64,000 bases of DNA from CAZPUI01 sp964415525 (GCA_964415525.1 CAYQAS010000005.1:1-64000), one strand, 5' to 3'; numbered from the stretch's first letter, positions 51,131-59,540 are shown. Program-made: numbers and translations. Notes: generated from the letters alone by a model not told the origin.

Positions 51131-51775
51131 ATGGTTCCCCCCCCGGATACCGCCTTCGAGCAAGCCCTTCTCAGCCTTGACCGGGTGGGCGCCCGAGAGC
51201 AGCTGGTGGAGGCTCGATCCTCCCGTGGATCCGCCATCCACCTGATCGAGCAGGTCGTGGTACCCACGCTGGAGCGCATGGGGAAACGCTGGGAACAGGG
51301 CGAACTGGCCCTGGCCCAGGTGTTCATGGCGGGGCGGATCTGTGAGGAGCTGCTGGAGGAACTCCTCCCCGAAGGCGTCGGGGAACATCGTAAAACTCCG
51401 CGGATCGGTATGGCCGTGCTCGAGGACTTCCACGTCCTGGGCAAGCGCCTCGTGATGTCTGCCTTGAAGGTGAGTGGCTTCTCGGTGCTGGATCTGGGTT
51501 CGGGGCTGAGCCCCGATGAACTGGCAGAACGGAGCGTCCTGGAGGACATTGAGATTCTGCTGGTATCCACCTTGATGCTGCCGGCGGCCCTACGGGTGAA
51601 GGACCTTCGGAACGCCCTGGAACAGCGAGGCGCTCACCCCAGGATCGTGGTGGGGGGCGCGCCGTTCCGTTTGGATCCTGAGCTCTGGAAAGAGGTGGGG
51701 GCCGATGCCATGGGCCGGGACACCGCCGAAGCCATCCGGATCGTGGACACCCTCTGCCGGGAGGCCCGGAGATGA
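51131..51775 (+). CDS. Corrinoid (B12)-binding protein, MtaC/MtbC type
   Basis: 214 residues. An N-terminal helical cap (~5-85: AIHLIEQVVVPTLERMGKRW, LAQVFMAGRICEELL) precedes a Rossmann B12-binding domain. The lower-ligand motif DxHxxG is DFHVLG (~99-104). Also present are VSTLMLPAALR (the SxL contact) and IVVGGAP. This is the fold of methylamine/methanol corrinoid proteins and of the methionine synthase cobalamin module. The start has GGGAG upstream. The stop overlaps the next gene (ATGA). The pairing with URO-D is classical for methyl transfer, but the downstream kinase suggests a sensing role. Confidence 0.9.
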   Translation: MVPPPDTAFEQALLSLDRVGAREQLVEARSSRGSAIHLIEQVVVPTLERMGKRWEQGELALAQVFMAGRICEELLEELLPEGVGEHRKTPRIGMAVLEDFHVLGKRLVMSALKVSGFSVLDLGSGLSPDELAERSVLEDIEILLVSTLMLPAALRVKDLRNALEQRGAHPRIVVGGAPFRLDPELWKEVGADAMGRDTAEAIRIVDTLCREARR

Positions 51776-52818
51776 CCCCTCTGACCTCTCTGCAGCGCGT
51801 TCTCGCCACCCTGGGCCACCAGGAGCCAGACCGCACGCCCTTCTTCCTCACGCTCACCCTGCACGGCGCCCGGGAGCTCGGCCTCAGCATCCAGGACTAT
51901 TTCTCCACGGCCAGGAATGTCGTGGAGGGACAACTCCGCATGCGTCGGAAATACCGTCACGACTGCCTCTATCCCTTCTTCTACGCCGCCCTCGAAGTGG
52001 AAGCCTTCGGCGGGGAGGTGCGCTACCTGGAGGATGGTCCGCCCAATGCCGCCGAGCCCTTTCTGCGGCACAACGCGGATATCGACAGCCTGGAATCGCC
52101 ACGGATCTCGGAGGCCACGTGCCTGCGAAAAATGCTGGAGGCCATTTCGGGCCTGAAGGCCGAGGTTGGCAGTGAGGCCCCGATCATCGGGGTGGTGATG
52201 TCGCCCTTCTCCCTACCGGTGATGCAGCTCGGGTTCGAGCGCTACCTGGTGCTGATGCACGAGGAACCGGAGCGCTTCTGGAAGCTCATGCGCATCAATC
52301 AGGCGTTTTGCATCGACTGGGCCAATGCCCAGCTTGCTGCCGGAGCCACGGCCATCTGCTACTTCGACCCGATTTCATCGCCCACCATCGTGGCCCGCGA
52401 CACCTACCTCGACACGGGTTTCAAGATCGCTCAGGAGACGATTGCCAGGATCCAGGGCCCCACCGCCACCCACTTGGCCTCCGGCCGGACTCAGCCCATC
52501 CTGCTGGATCTCCCAGCCACGGGCACGGCCATCGCGGGGGTGAGTTGCGACGAGGATCTGGCGGAGCTGAAACGGATCGCAGCGGGAAAGATCACGCTGC
52601 TCGGCAACCTGAACGGCATCACCATGCGCCGCTGGACGCCTGTGGAGGCGGAGGCCGCGGTGAAAGAAGCCCTCGTAAAGGCCGCCAGGGGCGGCGGATT
52701 CATCCTGGCGGACACCCACGGGGAGATCCCCTTCCAGGTGCCGGAAGACGTCCTGATGGCCATCTCCGAAGCCGTCCACACCTGGGGAAGAGCGCCCTTC
52801 GCTTGGATGGATCCGTGA
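51772..52818 (+). CDS. URO-D/MtaA-like corrinoid methyltransferase homologue
   Basis: 348 residues of the uroporphyrinogen decarboxylase superfamily, the group that includes MtaA/MtbA methylcobamide:CoM methyltransferases. Seen: RVLATLGHQEPDRTPFF at the N-terminus, GVVMSPFSLPVMQLG, CYFDPISSPTIVA and ITLLGNLNGITMRRWTP. In MtaA the zinc site is HxC with a distal Cys; here the region reads THLASGRTQP, with Ala in place of Cys, and the later VSCDED. The zinc/thiol chemistry may therefore be altered. Overlaps both neighbours by 4 nt. Confidence 0.85.
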   Translation: MTPLTSLQRVLATLGHQEPDRTPFFLTLTLHGARELGLSIQDYFSTARNVVEGQLRMRRKYRHDCLYPFFYAALEVEAFGGEVRYLEDGPPNAAEPFLRHNADIDSLESPRISEATCLRKMLEAISGLKAEVGSEAPIIGVVMSPFSLPVMQLGFERYLVLMHEEPERFWKLMRINQAFCIDWANAQLAAGATAICYFDPISSPTIVARDTYLDTGFKIAQETIARIQGPTATHLASGRTQPILLDLPATGTAIAGVSCDEDLAELKRIAAGKITLLGNLNGITMRRWTPVEAEAAVKEALVKAARGGGFILADTHGEIPFQVPEDVLMAISEAVHTWGRAPFAWMDP

Positions 52819-54593
52819 AGCGCTGCGCCGTGCTCACCTGCGCCAGCTTCCAAGTAGAAGTGGCGCAGGCGCTGGCCCTGGAGGGACTGGATGATGTCGT
52901 CCTGGGCGTCTTTCCTTCGCGCTGCGGCATGCCATCGATCCGAATCGAAGAACTCCTTCGGATCCTGCCGGAGAACCTGGGGCCTGAGGCTCCGGTGCAT
53001 GTTCTGGGAGGTGCCTGCCTGCTGGGCGGCCTCGATCCAGCCGCCCTTCCACCCCACTGGCGGCTCCACTGCCTGAGCACCTGCCACGCCATGCTGGCAG
53101 GGGACTCCCTCTGCAAGGCCAAGATGCGCACCGGGGCGTATCTCCTGAGCAGCGGCTGGCTCGCCACCTGGGATGCCAGGATGAAGGCCTGGGGATTCAC
53201 GCCGACCACGGCTCGGGACTTCTTCGGCGAATCCGCCCGAAGTCTGCTGCTGCTGGACACAGGCGTGCATCCCGGAGCCGCTCGGGACCTCCAGGCGATG
53301 GCCGATGCGGTTGGCCTCCCTGCGGAAACCATTCCCGTGGGACTGGATCATCTGCGCCTGTTTCTCACCACGCGGATCTCAGCCCAGGTTCACCAGGAGG
53401 AACGAGAGGAAGTCCGGGGCGAGGCCCGAGACCTTCTGCAGCAACTGGCAGCCTATGGAGCGGCCCTGGAGCTGGTGAGCGGGTTCCAGAAGGTGCTGAC
53501 GGAGCGGGAAACGGTAGAGCGCCTGCGCGAGGTCTGTGAAACCCTCTTTGCGCCTCGGGTATGGGCCTTTCTCCCGCATTCCGCCGAAGGGTTCGGAGCC
53601 CTGAACGGGCCGGACCTCTCCCTCGAAGAACGGGCCGCGCTTGAGGAGGATCTGCGTGAAGTCCGGGGCGCCTACTGCTGGACCCCAGAACAGGACGGCT
53701 TCAGCCTGCGCATCCACTCCCAAGGCGAAACCATGGGCGTCCTGCACCTCCGAGCCTTCGTCCATCCCGAACACGCGCGCCGGTATTTAAACCTGGCCAT
53801 TCCCCTGAGCAGCGTCTTCGGACTGGCCCTCGCGGGGGCCCGGGCCCAGGATGCCCTGACCCGGTTGAATCAGGAGCTGGAATCCCGGGTGCGGCAGCGC
53901 ACGGCGGCGCTCCAAGAGGCCAACGATGACCTGGAGGCATTCTGCTACATGATCTCCCACGAACTGAGAGCCCCCTTGGCGCGGCTGCAGGGGTACAGCG
54001 AGGTCATCCGGGAGTGCATCCAGGAGCAGACCTGGCCCCAACTCGATGCCCTGGCCACAAGGCTCGCCGCCTCAAGCCAGGACACTCGAACCGTGATCGA
54101 TGGGCTGCTGACCCTCACCCGGCTCTCCCTGGATGAGCTGCATCCTGAGCCTATCGACCTCGTCGAGCTGGTGGAGACATGGCTTGCGGTGGAGGAAACC
54201 AAGGGCCGTCGGAGACCAGATCAGGTGCAGGTGGCTGGGCCACTGCCGGTTCGAGCCGATGCCACGATGCTCCGACTTGCCTTGGGGCAGCTGCTCGACA
54301 ACGCGCTCAAGTTTCATGCGACCGAAAACCCGAGCCTGCTCGAAGTTGGCCGGATCGTGGCCAACGATCAGCCCGTGCATTTCGTGAGGGACCGTGGGGT
54401 CGGATTCGATTCCGCCCACGCGGGGAACCTCTTCACACCTTTCTGTCGGATGCATGCCGTCAGTGAATTTGAGGGCGCTGGATTGGGGCTGGCCATGGCC
54501 CGCAAGGTGATCGAACGCCATGGTGGACGGCTGTGGGCCGAATCCACTCCTGGTGCCGGTTCGACCTTTTTCTTCACCCTTCCCGAGGTTTGA
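52815..54593 (+). CDS. DUF1638-GAF-histidine kinase fusion
   Basis: 592 residues from GTG 52815. Residues ~1-195 match DUF1638, a family found near corrinoid methyltransferases in methanogens and acetogens: LTCASFQVEV, VHVLGGACLLGG, HCLSTCHAMLAGDS and GAYLLSSGWLATWDARM. Residues ~220-365 look GAF-like. A coiled coil leads to HisKA (FCYMISHELRAPLARLQGY) and an intact ATPase (LGQLLDNALKF, DRGVGFD, GAGLGLAMARKVIERHGG). Cytoplasmic. Cys residues in the DUF1638 part (several CxxxC-like positions) could bind a metal or corrinoid. Translationally coupled to the URO-D gene by GTGA. Confidence 0.85.
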   Translation: MKRCAVLTCASFQVEVAQALALEGLDDVVLGVFPSRCGMPSIRIEELLRILPENLGPEAPVHVLGGACLLGGLDPAALPPHWRLHCLSTCHAMLAGDSLCKAKMRTGAYLLSSGWLATWDARMKAWGFTPTTARDFFGESARSLLLLDTGVHPGAARDLQAMADAVGLPAETIPVGLDHLRLFLTTRISAQVHQEEREEVRGEARDLLQQLAAYGAALELVSGFQKVLTERETVERLREVCETLFAPRVWAFLPHSAEGFGALNGPDLSLEERAALEEDLREVRGAYCWTPEQDGFSLRIHSQGETMGVLHLRAFVHPEHARRYLNLAIPLSSVFGLALAGARAQDALTRLNQELESRVRQRTAALQEANDDLEAFCYMISHELRAPLARLQGYSEVIRECIQEQTWPQLDALATRLAASSQDTRTVIDGLLTLTRLSLDELHPEPIDLVELVETWLAVEETKGRRRPDQVQVAGPLPVRADATMLRLALGQLLDNALKFHATENPSLLEVGRIVANDQPVHFVRDRGVGFDSAHAGNLFTPFCRMHAVSEFEGAGLGLAMARKVIERHGGRLWAESTPGAGSTFFFTLPEV

Positions 54594-54594
54594 C

Positions 54595-54990
54595 ATGGCA
54601 CGCCCCTTGATCCTCCTGGTGGAAGACAACCCCGACGACGAATTCCTGGCGCTACGCGCCATCCACAAGGCCTTAGACGCCGACGTCGAAGTCGCGCACA
54701 CAGGACCCGCGGCCCTCTCTCTGCTGGAAAGGAACGCCCGAGAGGGGCACCTTCCAGAGCTGCTCCTGCTCGATTTGCGCCTTCCAGGCATGGATGGACT
54801 GGAAGTGCTCGCACGCATCCGGGATGCCACGCACCTCGAGAGCATCCGTGTCATCGCCCTGACCTCCTCCGAGAGCCCGCAGGATCGAGAGGCCTGCAAA
54901 GCGCTGGGTGCGCAGGTGTTTCTGTCGAAGCCCCTGCAAGCGCAGGTCTTGAAAGAGCTGCTGATGGCTGACCGCGAGACAAGCCGATAG
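54595..54990 (+). CDS. Single-domain response regulator (Rcp1-like)
   Basis: 131 residues, only a receiver: LILLVEDNPDDEFLA, acceptor in LLLLDLRLPGMDG, VIALTSSESPQD, FLSKPL. One base after the DUF1638-kinase stop codon, hence its cognate receiver. No output domain. Confidence 0.92.
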   Translation: MARPLILLVEDNPDDEFLALRAIHKALDADVEVAHTGPAALSLLERNAREGHLPELLLLDLRLPGMDGLEVLARIRDATHLESIRVIALTSSESPQDREACKALGAQVFLSKPLQAQVLKELLMADRETSR

Positions 54991-54999
54991 CCACCTGCT

Positions 55000-55020
55000 C
55001 CCGACTGCGGTTGAGTCGGG
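55000..55020 (+). terminator. Terminator of the corrinoid-signalling operon
   Basis: CCCGACT (55000-55006) pairs with AGTCGGG (55014-55020) around a 7-nt loop and is followed by TTTAGAGCTTGTT. It lies 9 bp after the receiver stop codon. Confidence 0.65.
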
Positions 55021-55341
55021 TTTAGAGCTTGTTGCACAACCTCCCACGACCAGTCCTGAATCTGGGAAACCCTAGGGCCTGTCTTCACGAGGGGGCCAGT
55101 GGGACGTACCGCTCCATTTTGACGGCCTCATGCTGGTGGAAGGAACTGCACATTCTGTCTCGCAGGTCACGAGACCCATGAGGACGGGCACTGTCACTTG
55201 TGGCCTGATTCCTCGGCCTGCGAGAACGACGTGATCCAAGCGCCAGCAATGACGACCGAAACGCCGATCAAATGTGGCGATCGTGTGGCGACGTCCAAAC
55301 AAGCCCGCTCATTCCCACCGGGCAGTTCGCAACAAGAAGAA
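55021..55341. other. Intergenic stretch without a recognised gene
   Basis: A 76-codon frame on the minus strand (55072-55302) encodes a basic, Arg/Trp-rich peptide that I cannot assign. Phrases such as GAGCTTGTTGCACAACC recall the flanks of insertion elements, but no inverted terminal repeats or transposase are visible. Confidence 0.3.
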
Positions 55342-55369
55342 AGCCCCGAAACATTGCTGTTTCAGGGCT
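55342..55369 (-). terminator. Terminator after tRNA-Leu
   Basis: AGCCCCGAAACA and TGTTTCAGGGCT form a 12-bp stem with one wobble around a 4-nt loop. On the minus strand it is followed by TTCTTCTTGTT. It ends 8 bp past the tRNA 3' end. Confidence 0.75.
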
Positions 55370-55376
55370 TTATCAC

Positions 55377-55462
55377 TGGTGCCCGCAGAGGGACTTGAAC
55401 CCCCACCACCGTGAAGTGAGCAGATTTTGAGTCTGCCGCGTCTGCCATTTCGCCATGCGGGC
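55377..55462 (-). tRNA. tRNA-Leu (anticodon CAA)
   Basis: 86 nt including an encoded CCA. The acceptor stem is GCCCGCA/TGCGGGC. The anticodon stem GCAGA/TCTGC encloses the loop CTCAAAA (anticodon CAA, codon UUG). A long variable arm (CTCACTTCACGGTG region) identifies a class II tRNA, and the T arm has GGTTCAAGTCC. Confidence 0.93.
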
Positions 55463-55482
55463 GCGGATCCAGAATAACGCGA

Positions 55483-55509
55483 AACGGGGAGCCTGTGCGG
55501 CTCCCCGTT
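55483..55509. terminator. Terminator hairpin between E2 gene and tRNA-Leu
   Basis: AACGGGGAGCC (55483-55493) pairs exactly with GGCTCCCCGTT (55499-55509) around a 5-nt loop. On the minus strand TTTCGCGTTATTC follows. Probably ends the E2 transcript. Confidence 0.7.
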
Positions 55510-55529
55510 GCTCAGAAAGTGATTCTGAA

Positions 55530-55672
55530 TCACGCCAGTCCGAAGTCCGACGTCTCCAGTTCCTTTTTCTTGGTATCCCTGCGGGATACACAAGGCCTTC
55601 ACGACCAGCGAGCCAGAAATTCAGAGTTTACCGTCACGCCAGTCCGAAGTCCGACGTCTCCAGTTCCTTTTT
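55530..55672. repeat. 39-bp perfect direct repeat at the 3' end of the E2 gene
   Basis: 55530-55568 and 55634-55672 are identical over 39 bases. The second copy is the last 12 codons plus stop of the E2 gene; the first lies 65 bp beyond it in non-coding DNA. Start-to-start distance is 104 bp. Confidence 0.9.
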
Positions 55673-57283
55673 GATCATCGCCATGAAGAGATCGGCGGTG
55701 GCGCCGTCGATGAGGCGGTGGTCGAAGCTCAGGGTGCTGAACATGATGGAGCGGATGGCGATGCTGTCGTTGCCGTCAACATCCGTCAGCACCACGGGGC
55801 GCTTGGTGATGGCGCCCATGGCCTGGATGGCCACCTGGGGCTGGTTGATGACGGGCATGCCGAACAGGTCGCCGAAGCTGCCGGGATTGGTCAGGGTGAA
55901 GGTGCCACCCTGGATCTCCTCGGGCTTCAGCTGCTTGGCGCGAGCGCGGGCAGCGAGACCGTTCAGAGCACGGGCGAGGCCCCCCAGGTTGAGCTGATCG
56001 GCGTTCTTGATGACGGGAACGATGAGACCCCAGTCCAGTGACACGGCCACCCCGAGGTTCACATCCAGCTTGGTGACGATGTTGTCGCCGTCGATGGAGG
56101 CGTTCACCACCGGGAAGGCCCGCAGGGCCTTGGTCACCGCCGCCATCACGAAGGGCATGAAGCTCAGCTTGGTGCTGTAAGCCGTTTCGAAAGCCGCACG
56201 GTGCTTTGCACGCAGCTTCGCCACGTTCGTCATGTCGATCTCGAACACCGTGTAGGTGTGCGCACTCGTGCGCTTCGACGCGATCATGTTTTCCGAGATG
56301 AGCTTGCGCATGCGGCTCATGGGCTCGACCGTGACGCGCTTCCCTGGCAGGCTTGCGGGCACAGAGGGCGGCGGAAGGGAAACGGGTTTGGCAAGCACCG
56401 GTGCAGAGGCCACATGAGGCAACACAGGCTTGGAAGGTGCCGGTGCCGCGAGATACGCCTCCATATCCGTCTTGGTCACGCGCCCATGCATGCCGGAGCC
56501 CGACACGGTGCGCAGATCCACCCCATGGGCCTCTGCCATGCGACGGACCAAGGGGCTTGACTTGGATTTAAGGCGCGATTCCAGCGAGTCATCGTCCNNN
56601 NNNNNNNGGGTGGGGGCACTGTTGTGTTGCGGCGGGATCATGTTGTCCGGGATGAGCTTGGGCATGGGGCTCAGGGGCTCGATGGTGACCCGCTCGCCGG
56701 GCAGGCTGACAGGCACGGCAGCCGGCGGCAGTGGGACAGGCTTGGAAGGCGCGACCGCAGCGACTGGAGCTGGGACTGCAGCGGCTGGCTTGGGAGCCGC
56801 CAGATAGGTCTCCATGTCCGCCTTGGTCACGCGCCCGTGAATGCCCGAACCAGGCACGGTGCGGAGATCCACGGCATGAGCCTCCGCCATACGACGCACC
56901 AGGGGACTCGACTTGGACTTGAGCCGCGATTCGAGGGAGTCATCATCCGCGGCAGGCGCTGCCGCAGCAGGCGCTGCTGAAACGGGGGCCTGATCCGCCT
57001 CGACGGACGCGGCAGCGGGGACAGGCGCACCCGCGGGCTTCTCGTTCGCGTCCCCAATGCGGGCCACGATGCTGCCGACCGGCACGGTCTGGTTCTCCGG
57101 CACGAGGATTTCCAGCAGGACACCGGCGATGGGCGCGGGAATCTCCGCATCCACCTTGTCCGTGGAGATCTCGAACAGGGTCTCGTCCTTGCCGATGCTC
57201 TCTCCCACGGCCCGGAGCCACTTGAGCACCGTGGCTTCCGCAATGGATTCGCCCATCTGGGGCATGACGACGTCAAAGGACAT
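55634..57283 (-). CDS. 2-oxoacid dehydrogenase E2 subunit (dihydrolipoamide acyltransferase), with assembly gap
   Basis: Order: lipoyl domain (MPQMGESIAEATVLKWL; lipoyl Lys in STDKVDAEI), Pro/Ala linker, E3-binding domain (SSPLVRRMAEAHAVDLRTV), the start of the catalytic domain, 10 N (56598-56607), a second E3-binding domain, and the catalytic domain complete to the active site FDHRLIDGATADLF. The segments at 56608-56949 and ~56252-56597 repeat each other with ~80% DNA identity. The copy next to the gap reads PLSPMPKLIPDNMIPP where the other reads PMSRMRKLISENMIAS. This looks like two contig ends of variant alleles joined across a gap, so the real protein probably has one E3-binding domain (~430 residues). 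ATG 57281-57283 has GGAGG. SucB-like (succinyl or acetyl transfer). Confidence 0.85.
   Translation of the reverse strand: MSFDVVMPQMGESIAEATVLKWLRAVGESIGKDETLFEISTDKVDAEIPAPIAGVLLEILVPENQTVPVGSIVARIGDANEKPAGAPVPAAASVEADQAPVSAAPAAAAPAADDDSLESRLKSKSSPLVRRMAEAHAVDLRTVPGSGIHGRVTKADMETYLAAPKPAAAVPAPVAAVAPSKPVPLPPAAVPVSLPGERVTIEPLSPMPKLIPDNMIPPQHNSAPTXXXXDDDSLESRLKSKSSPLVRRMAEAHGVDLRTVSGSGMHGRVTKTDMEAYLAAPAPSKPVLPHVASAPVLAKPVSLPPPSVPASLPGKRVTVEPMSRMRKLISENMIASKRTSAHTYTVFEIDMTNVAKLRAKHRAAFETAYSTKLSFMPFVMAAVTKALRAFPVVNASIDGDNIVTKLDVNLGVAVSLDWGLIVPVIKNADQLNLGGLARALNGLAARARAKQLKPEEIQGGTFTLTNPGSFGDLFGMPVINQPQVAIQAMGAITKRPVVLTDVDGNDSIAIRSIMFSTLSFDHRLIDGATADLFMAMIKKELETSDFGLA
56598..56607. other. Assembly gap (10 N) inside the E2 gene
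   Basis: Ten N. The flanking sequences are partial duplicates of one another, so the reading frame across the gap and the apparent tandem E3-binding domains are not reliable. Confidence 0.95.
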
Positions 57284-57318
57284 GACACCTCCGCGTGGCC
57301 CCACACCTCGGGAGCGCG

Positions 57319-58758
57319 CTAGAAATGTGGTGCCTGCAAGTGGTGGTCCGTGACCTGCTGGAAGGCATGAGCAACCTCCAGCAGTCGCACATCCTCCAAC
57401 GGCCTGCCCATGAGCTGGAGTCCCACGGGCAGGTGGTCTGCGAAACCTGCTGGCACGGAGATCGCCGGCAGGGCCGCCAGGGCCGCCGTGACCGTGTAGA
57501 TGTCCGCGAGGTACATCGCCAGGGGATCTTCCAGCTTCGCGCCAAGGGGGAAGGCCACATCTGGCGCCACCGGCGTTGCCAGGATGTCCACGGTCTCGAA
57601 GGCCCGCGCGAAATCCTGGGCGATGAGGGCGCGCGCGCGCTGCGCCCGATCATAGAAGGCGTCGTAGTAGCCCCTGGAGAGCCCGAAGGCGCCCAATAGG
57701 ATGCGGCGCTTGGCCTCCACGCCGAAGCCCTGCTCCCGGGTCTCGCTGATGGTGCCGTGGAGCCCGTCCCCGTCCTTGCGCGCACCGAAGCGCATGCCAT
57801 CGAAGCGGCTGAGGTTGCTGCTCACCTCCGCCGTGTTGAGGAGGTAGTAGACGTCGATCGCGTACCGCGTGTGGGGCAACGAAACTTCCACCAGCTCCGC
57901 CCCCTGCCCTTCAAGCGCCCGCAGCGCCTGATCGAGCACCTCACGCACGCCTGCGGAGAGGCCTTCCGCGAAATATTCCTTCGGGAGGCCGATGCGCAGC
58001 CCACGCAAGGAGGCAGGCTGAAGGTCCCCCAGTCGCTCGACGCCAGGCAAATCACAACTGGTGGCGTCCTGGGGATCGAGCCCCGCCATGACGGAAAGCC
58101 CCGCTGCCACACCCGCCGCGCTCCAGGCGATGGGACCGACCTGATCCAGGCTGGAGGCCATGGCGGTGACACCGAACCGACTCAGGACGCCGTAGGTCGG
58201 CCGGAAGCCCGTGATGCCGCAGAAGGAGGCCGGCAGGCGCACGCTGCCCCCGGTGTCGGATCCCAGGGCGAAGGGCGCGTAACCGGCCGCCACGGACACG
58301 GCAGAGCCGCTGCTAGAGCCGCCGGGCACCCGCGTGATGTCCCACGGATTGCGTGCGGGACCGAAGGCGCTGTGCTCGCCGCTGGAGCCCATGGCGAACT
58401 CGTCCATGTTGGCCTTGGCCACAGGCACGGCCCCCGCCGCCAAGAGGCGTGCGACCACGGTGGCATCGAAGGGCGAGACATAGCCTCGCGTGATTCGGCT
58501 CCCGTTGGACACCGGCGTGCCCTTCCATGCGAGATTGTCCTTGAGCACCACCGGGAGTCCCAGCATGGGCGTGCGTTCACCATTTCGGAGGCGCGCATCC
58601 GCCGCGTCCGCCGCCGCCAGGGTCAGGTCCACTTGACGGTGGACGATGGCATTCAGGCTTCCATCCCGCGCCGCCATGCGATCGAGGCAGTGATGCGCCA
58701 GGAAGCGCGCCGAGAGATCCCCCGCGTCCAGTCCCTCGCGCCAGTTCATGCCGTCCAT
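57319..58758 (-). CDS. gatA: Asp-tRNA(Asn)/Glu-tRNA(Gln) amidotransferase subunit A
   Basis: 479 residues. Amidase-signature enzyme that releases ammonia from glutamine for tRNA-dependent amidation with GatB and GatC. Catalytic triad: Lys in LPVVLKDNLAWKG, cis-Ser in GGSSSGSAVSVAAG, Ser in SDTGGSVRLPASFCG. GLRIGLPKEYF and DVYYLLNTAEVSSNL are GatA-specific. The start ATG 58756-58758 has GGAGG seven bases upstream; a Met three codons later is too far from it. gatB and gatC are not in the window. A contig gap begins 19 bp upstream. Confidence 0.95.
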   Translation of the reverse strand: MDGMNWREGLDAGDLSARFLAHHCLDRMAARDGSLNAIVHRQVDLTLAAADAADARLRNGERTPMLGLPVVLKDNLAWKGTPVSNGSRITRGYVSPFDATVVARLLAAGAVPVAKANMDEFAMGSSGEHSAFGPARNPWDITRVPGGSSSGSAVSVAAGYAPFALGSDTGGSVRLPASFCGITGFRPTYGVLSRFGVTAMASSLDQVGPIAWSAAGVAAGLSVMAGLDPQDATSCDLPGVERLGDLQPASLRGLRIGLPKEYFAEGLSAGVREVLDQALRALEGQGAELVEVSLPHTRYAIDVYYLLNTAEVSSNLSRFDGMRFGARKDGDGLHGTISETREQGFGVEAKRRILLGAFGLSRGYYDAFYDRAQRARALIAQDFARAFETVDILATPVAPDVAFPLGAKLEDPLAMYLADIYTVTAALAALPAISVPAGFADHLPVGLQLMGRPLEDVRLLEVAHAFQQVTDHHLQAPHF

Positions 58759-58777
58759 CCCCAGACCTCCCAGGTTC

Positions 58778-58877
58778 NNNNNNNNNNNNNNNNNNNNNNN
58801 NNNNNNNNNNNNNNNNNNNNNNNNNNNNNNNNNNNNNNNNNNNNNNNNNNNNNNNNNNNNNNNNNNNNNNNNNNNNN
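58778..58877. other. Assembly gap (100 N)
   Basis: A run of exactly 100 N, the customary size for a gap of unknown length. It hides the 5' end of elbB, the upstream region of gatA and possibly other sequence. Order and distance across it are not established. Confidence 0.95.
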
Positions 58878-59540
58878 GTGGCAGTGATCCTGGCCGGCAG
58901 TGGCCATGTCGATGGCGCGGAGATCCGCGAGGCGGTGCTCACACTGCTGGCTCTGGACCAACACGGCGCCACCTTCGAATGCCTCGCGCCGGATGCCCCC
59001 CAGCACGATGTCATCAACCATGTCACGGGGAAGGAAGTCGCTGGCGTCAGCCGCAACATTCGAGAAGAGGCCGCCCGTATCGCACGGGTGAAGCAGTGCG
59101 GCGACTTGGCTCAGGCCGATCCCACGACCTTCGACGCCCTGATCGTGCCCGGGGGCTTCGGCGTGGCGAAGAACCTCTGCACTTTCGCATTCAAGGGCCC
59201 TGACGGCGAGGTACGACCCGATGTGGCAGCCTTCGTCCGCGCTTTCTTCGACGCCAGGAAACCCGTGGGCGCCATCTGCATCGCCCCCGCCCTGGTCGCC
59301 CTCGTCCTCAAGTCCGCGGGGCTTTCCGCGAGACTCACCCTCGGCAACAGCGAAGGCGTGGCGGGCGCCATGAAGACCCTCGGCCAACAGCACATCTCCA
59401 CCCCCAGCGCCCGGGAGGTGGTGATCGACGAATCCCTCAAGCTCGTGACGTCCCCGGCCTACATGTTCGACGACGCCCGTCTCGCGGATGTCTTCGTGGG
59501 CATCGAGCGCTGTGTGGCGGAAGTGCTGAAGCGGATCTAG
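58878..59540 (+). CDS. elbB: ElbB-type glyoxalase/DJ-1-PfpI family protein, 5' end missing
   Basis: 221 codons visible. Starts inside the gap, probably lacking only the first three to five residues before VAVILAGSGHVDGAEIREA. Class I glutamine amidotransferase-like fold: TFDALIVPGGFGVAKNLCTFAF, PVGAICIAPALVALVL (nucleophile Cys) and EVVIDESLKLVTSPAYMFD. ElbB was named for a link to early isoprenoid synthesis in E. coli and has glyoxalase III-like activity. Ends tail-to-tail with the ispH fusion, overlapping it by 4 nt. Confidence 0.9.
   Translation: MAVILAGSGHVDGAEIREAVLTLLALDQHGATFECLAPDAPQHDVINHVTGKEVAGVSRNIREEAARIARVKQCGDLAQADPTTFDALIVPGGFGVAKNLCTFAFKGPDGEVRPDVAAFVRAFFDARKPVGAICIAPALVALVLKSAGLSARLTLGNSEGVAGAMKTLGQQHISTPSAREVVIDESLKLVTSPAYMFDDARLADVFVGIERCVAEVLKRI

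Noticed and set aside
52308..52814. N-terminal extension of the DUF1638 kinase back to 52308
   Set aside because: That part is the out-of-frame shadow of the URO-D gene. DUF1638 similarity begins right at GTG 52815, which overlaps the URO-D stop codon in the usual coupled way.
55021..55341. Insertion-sequence remnant
   Set aside because: Sequence flavour only; no terminal inverted repeats, target duplication or transposase motif could be found.
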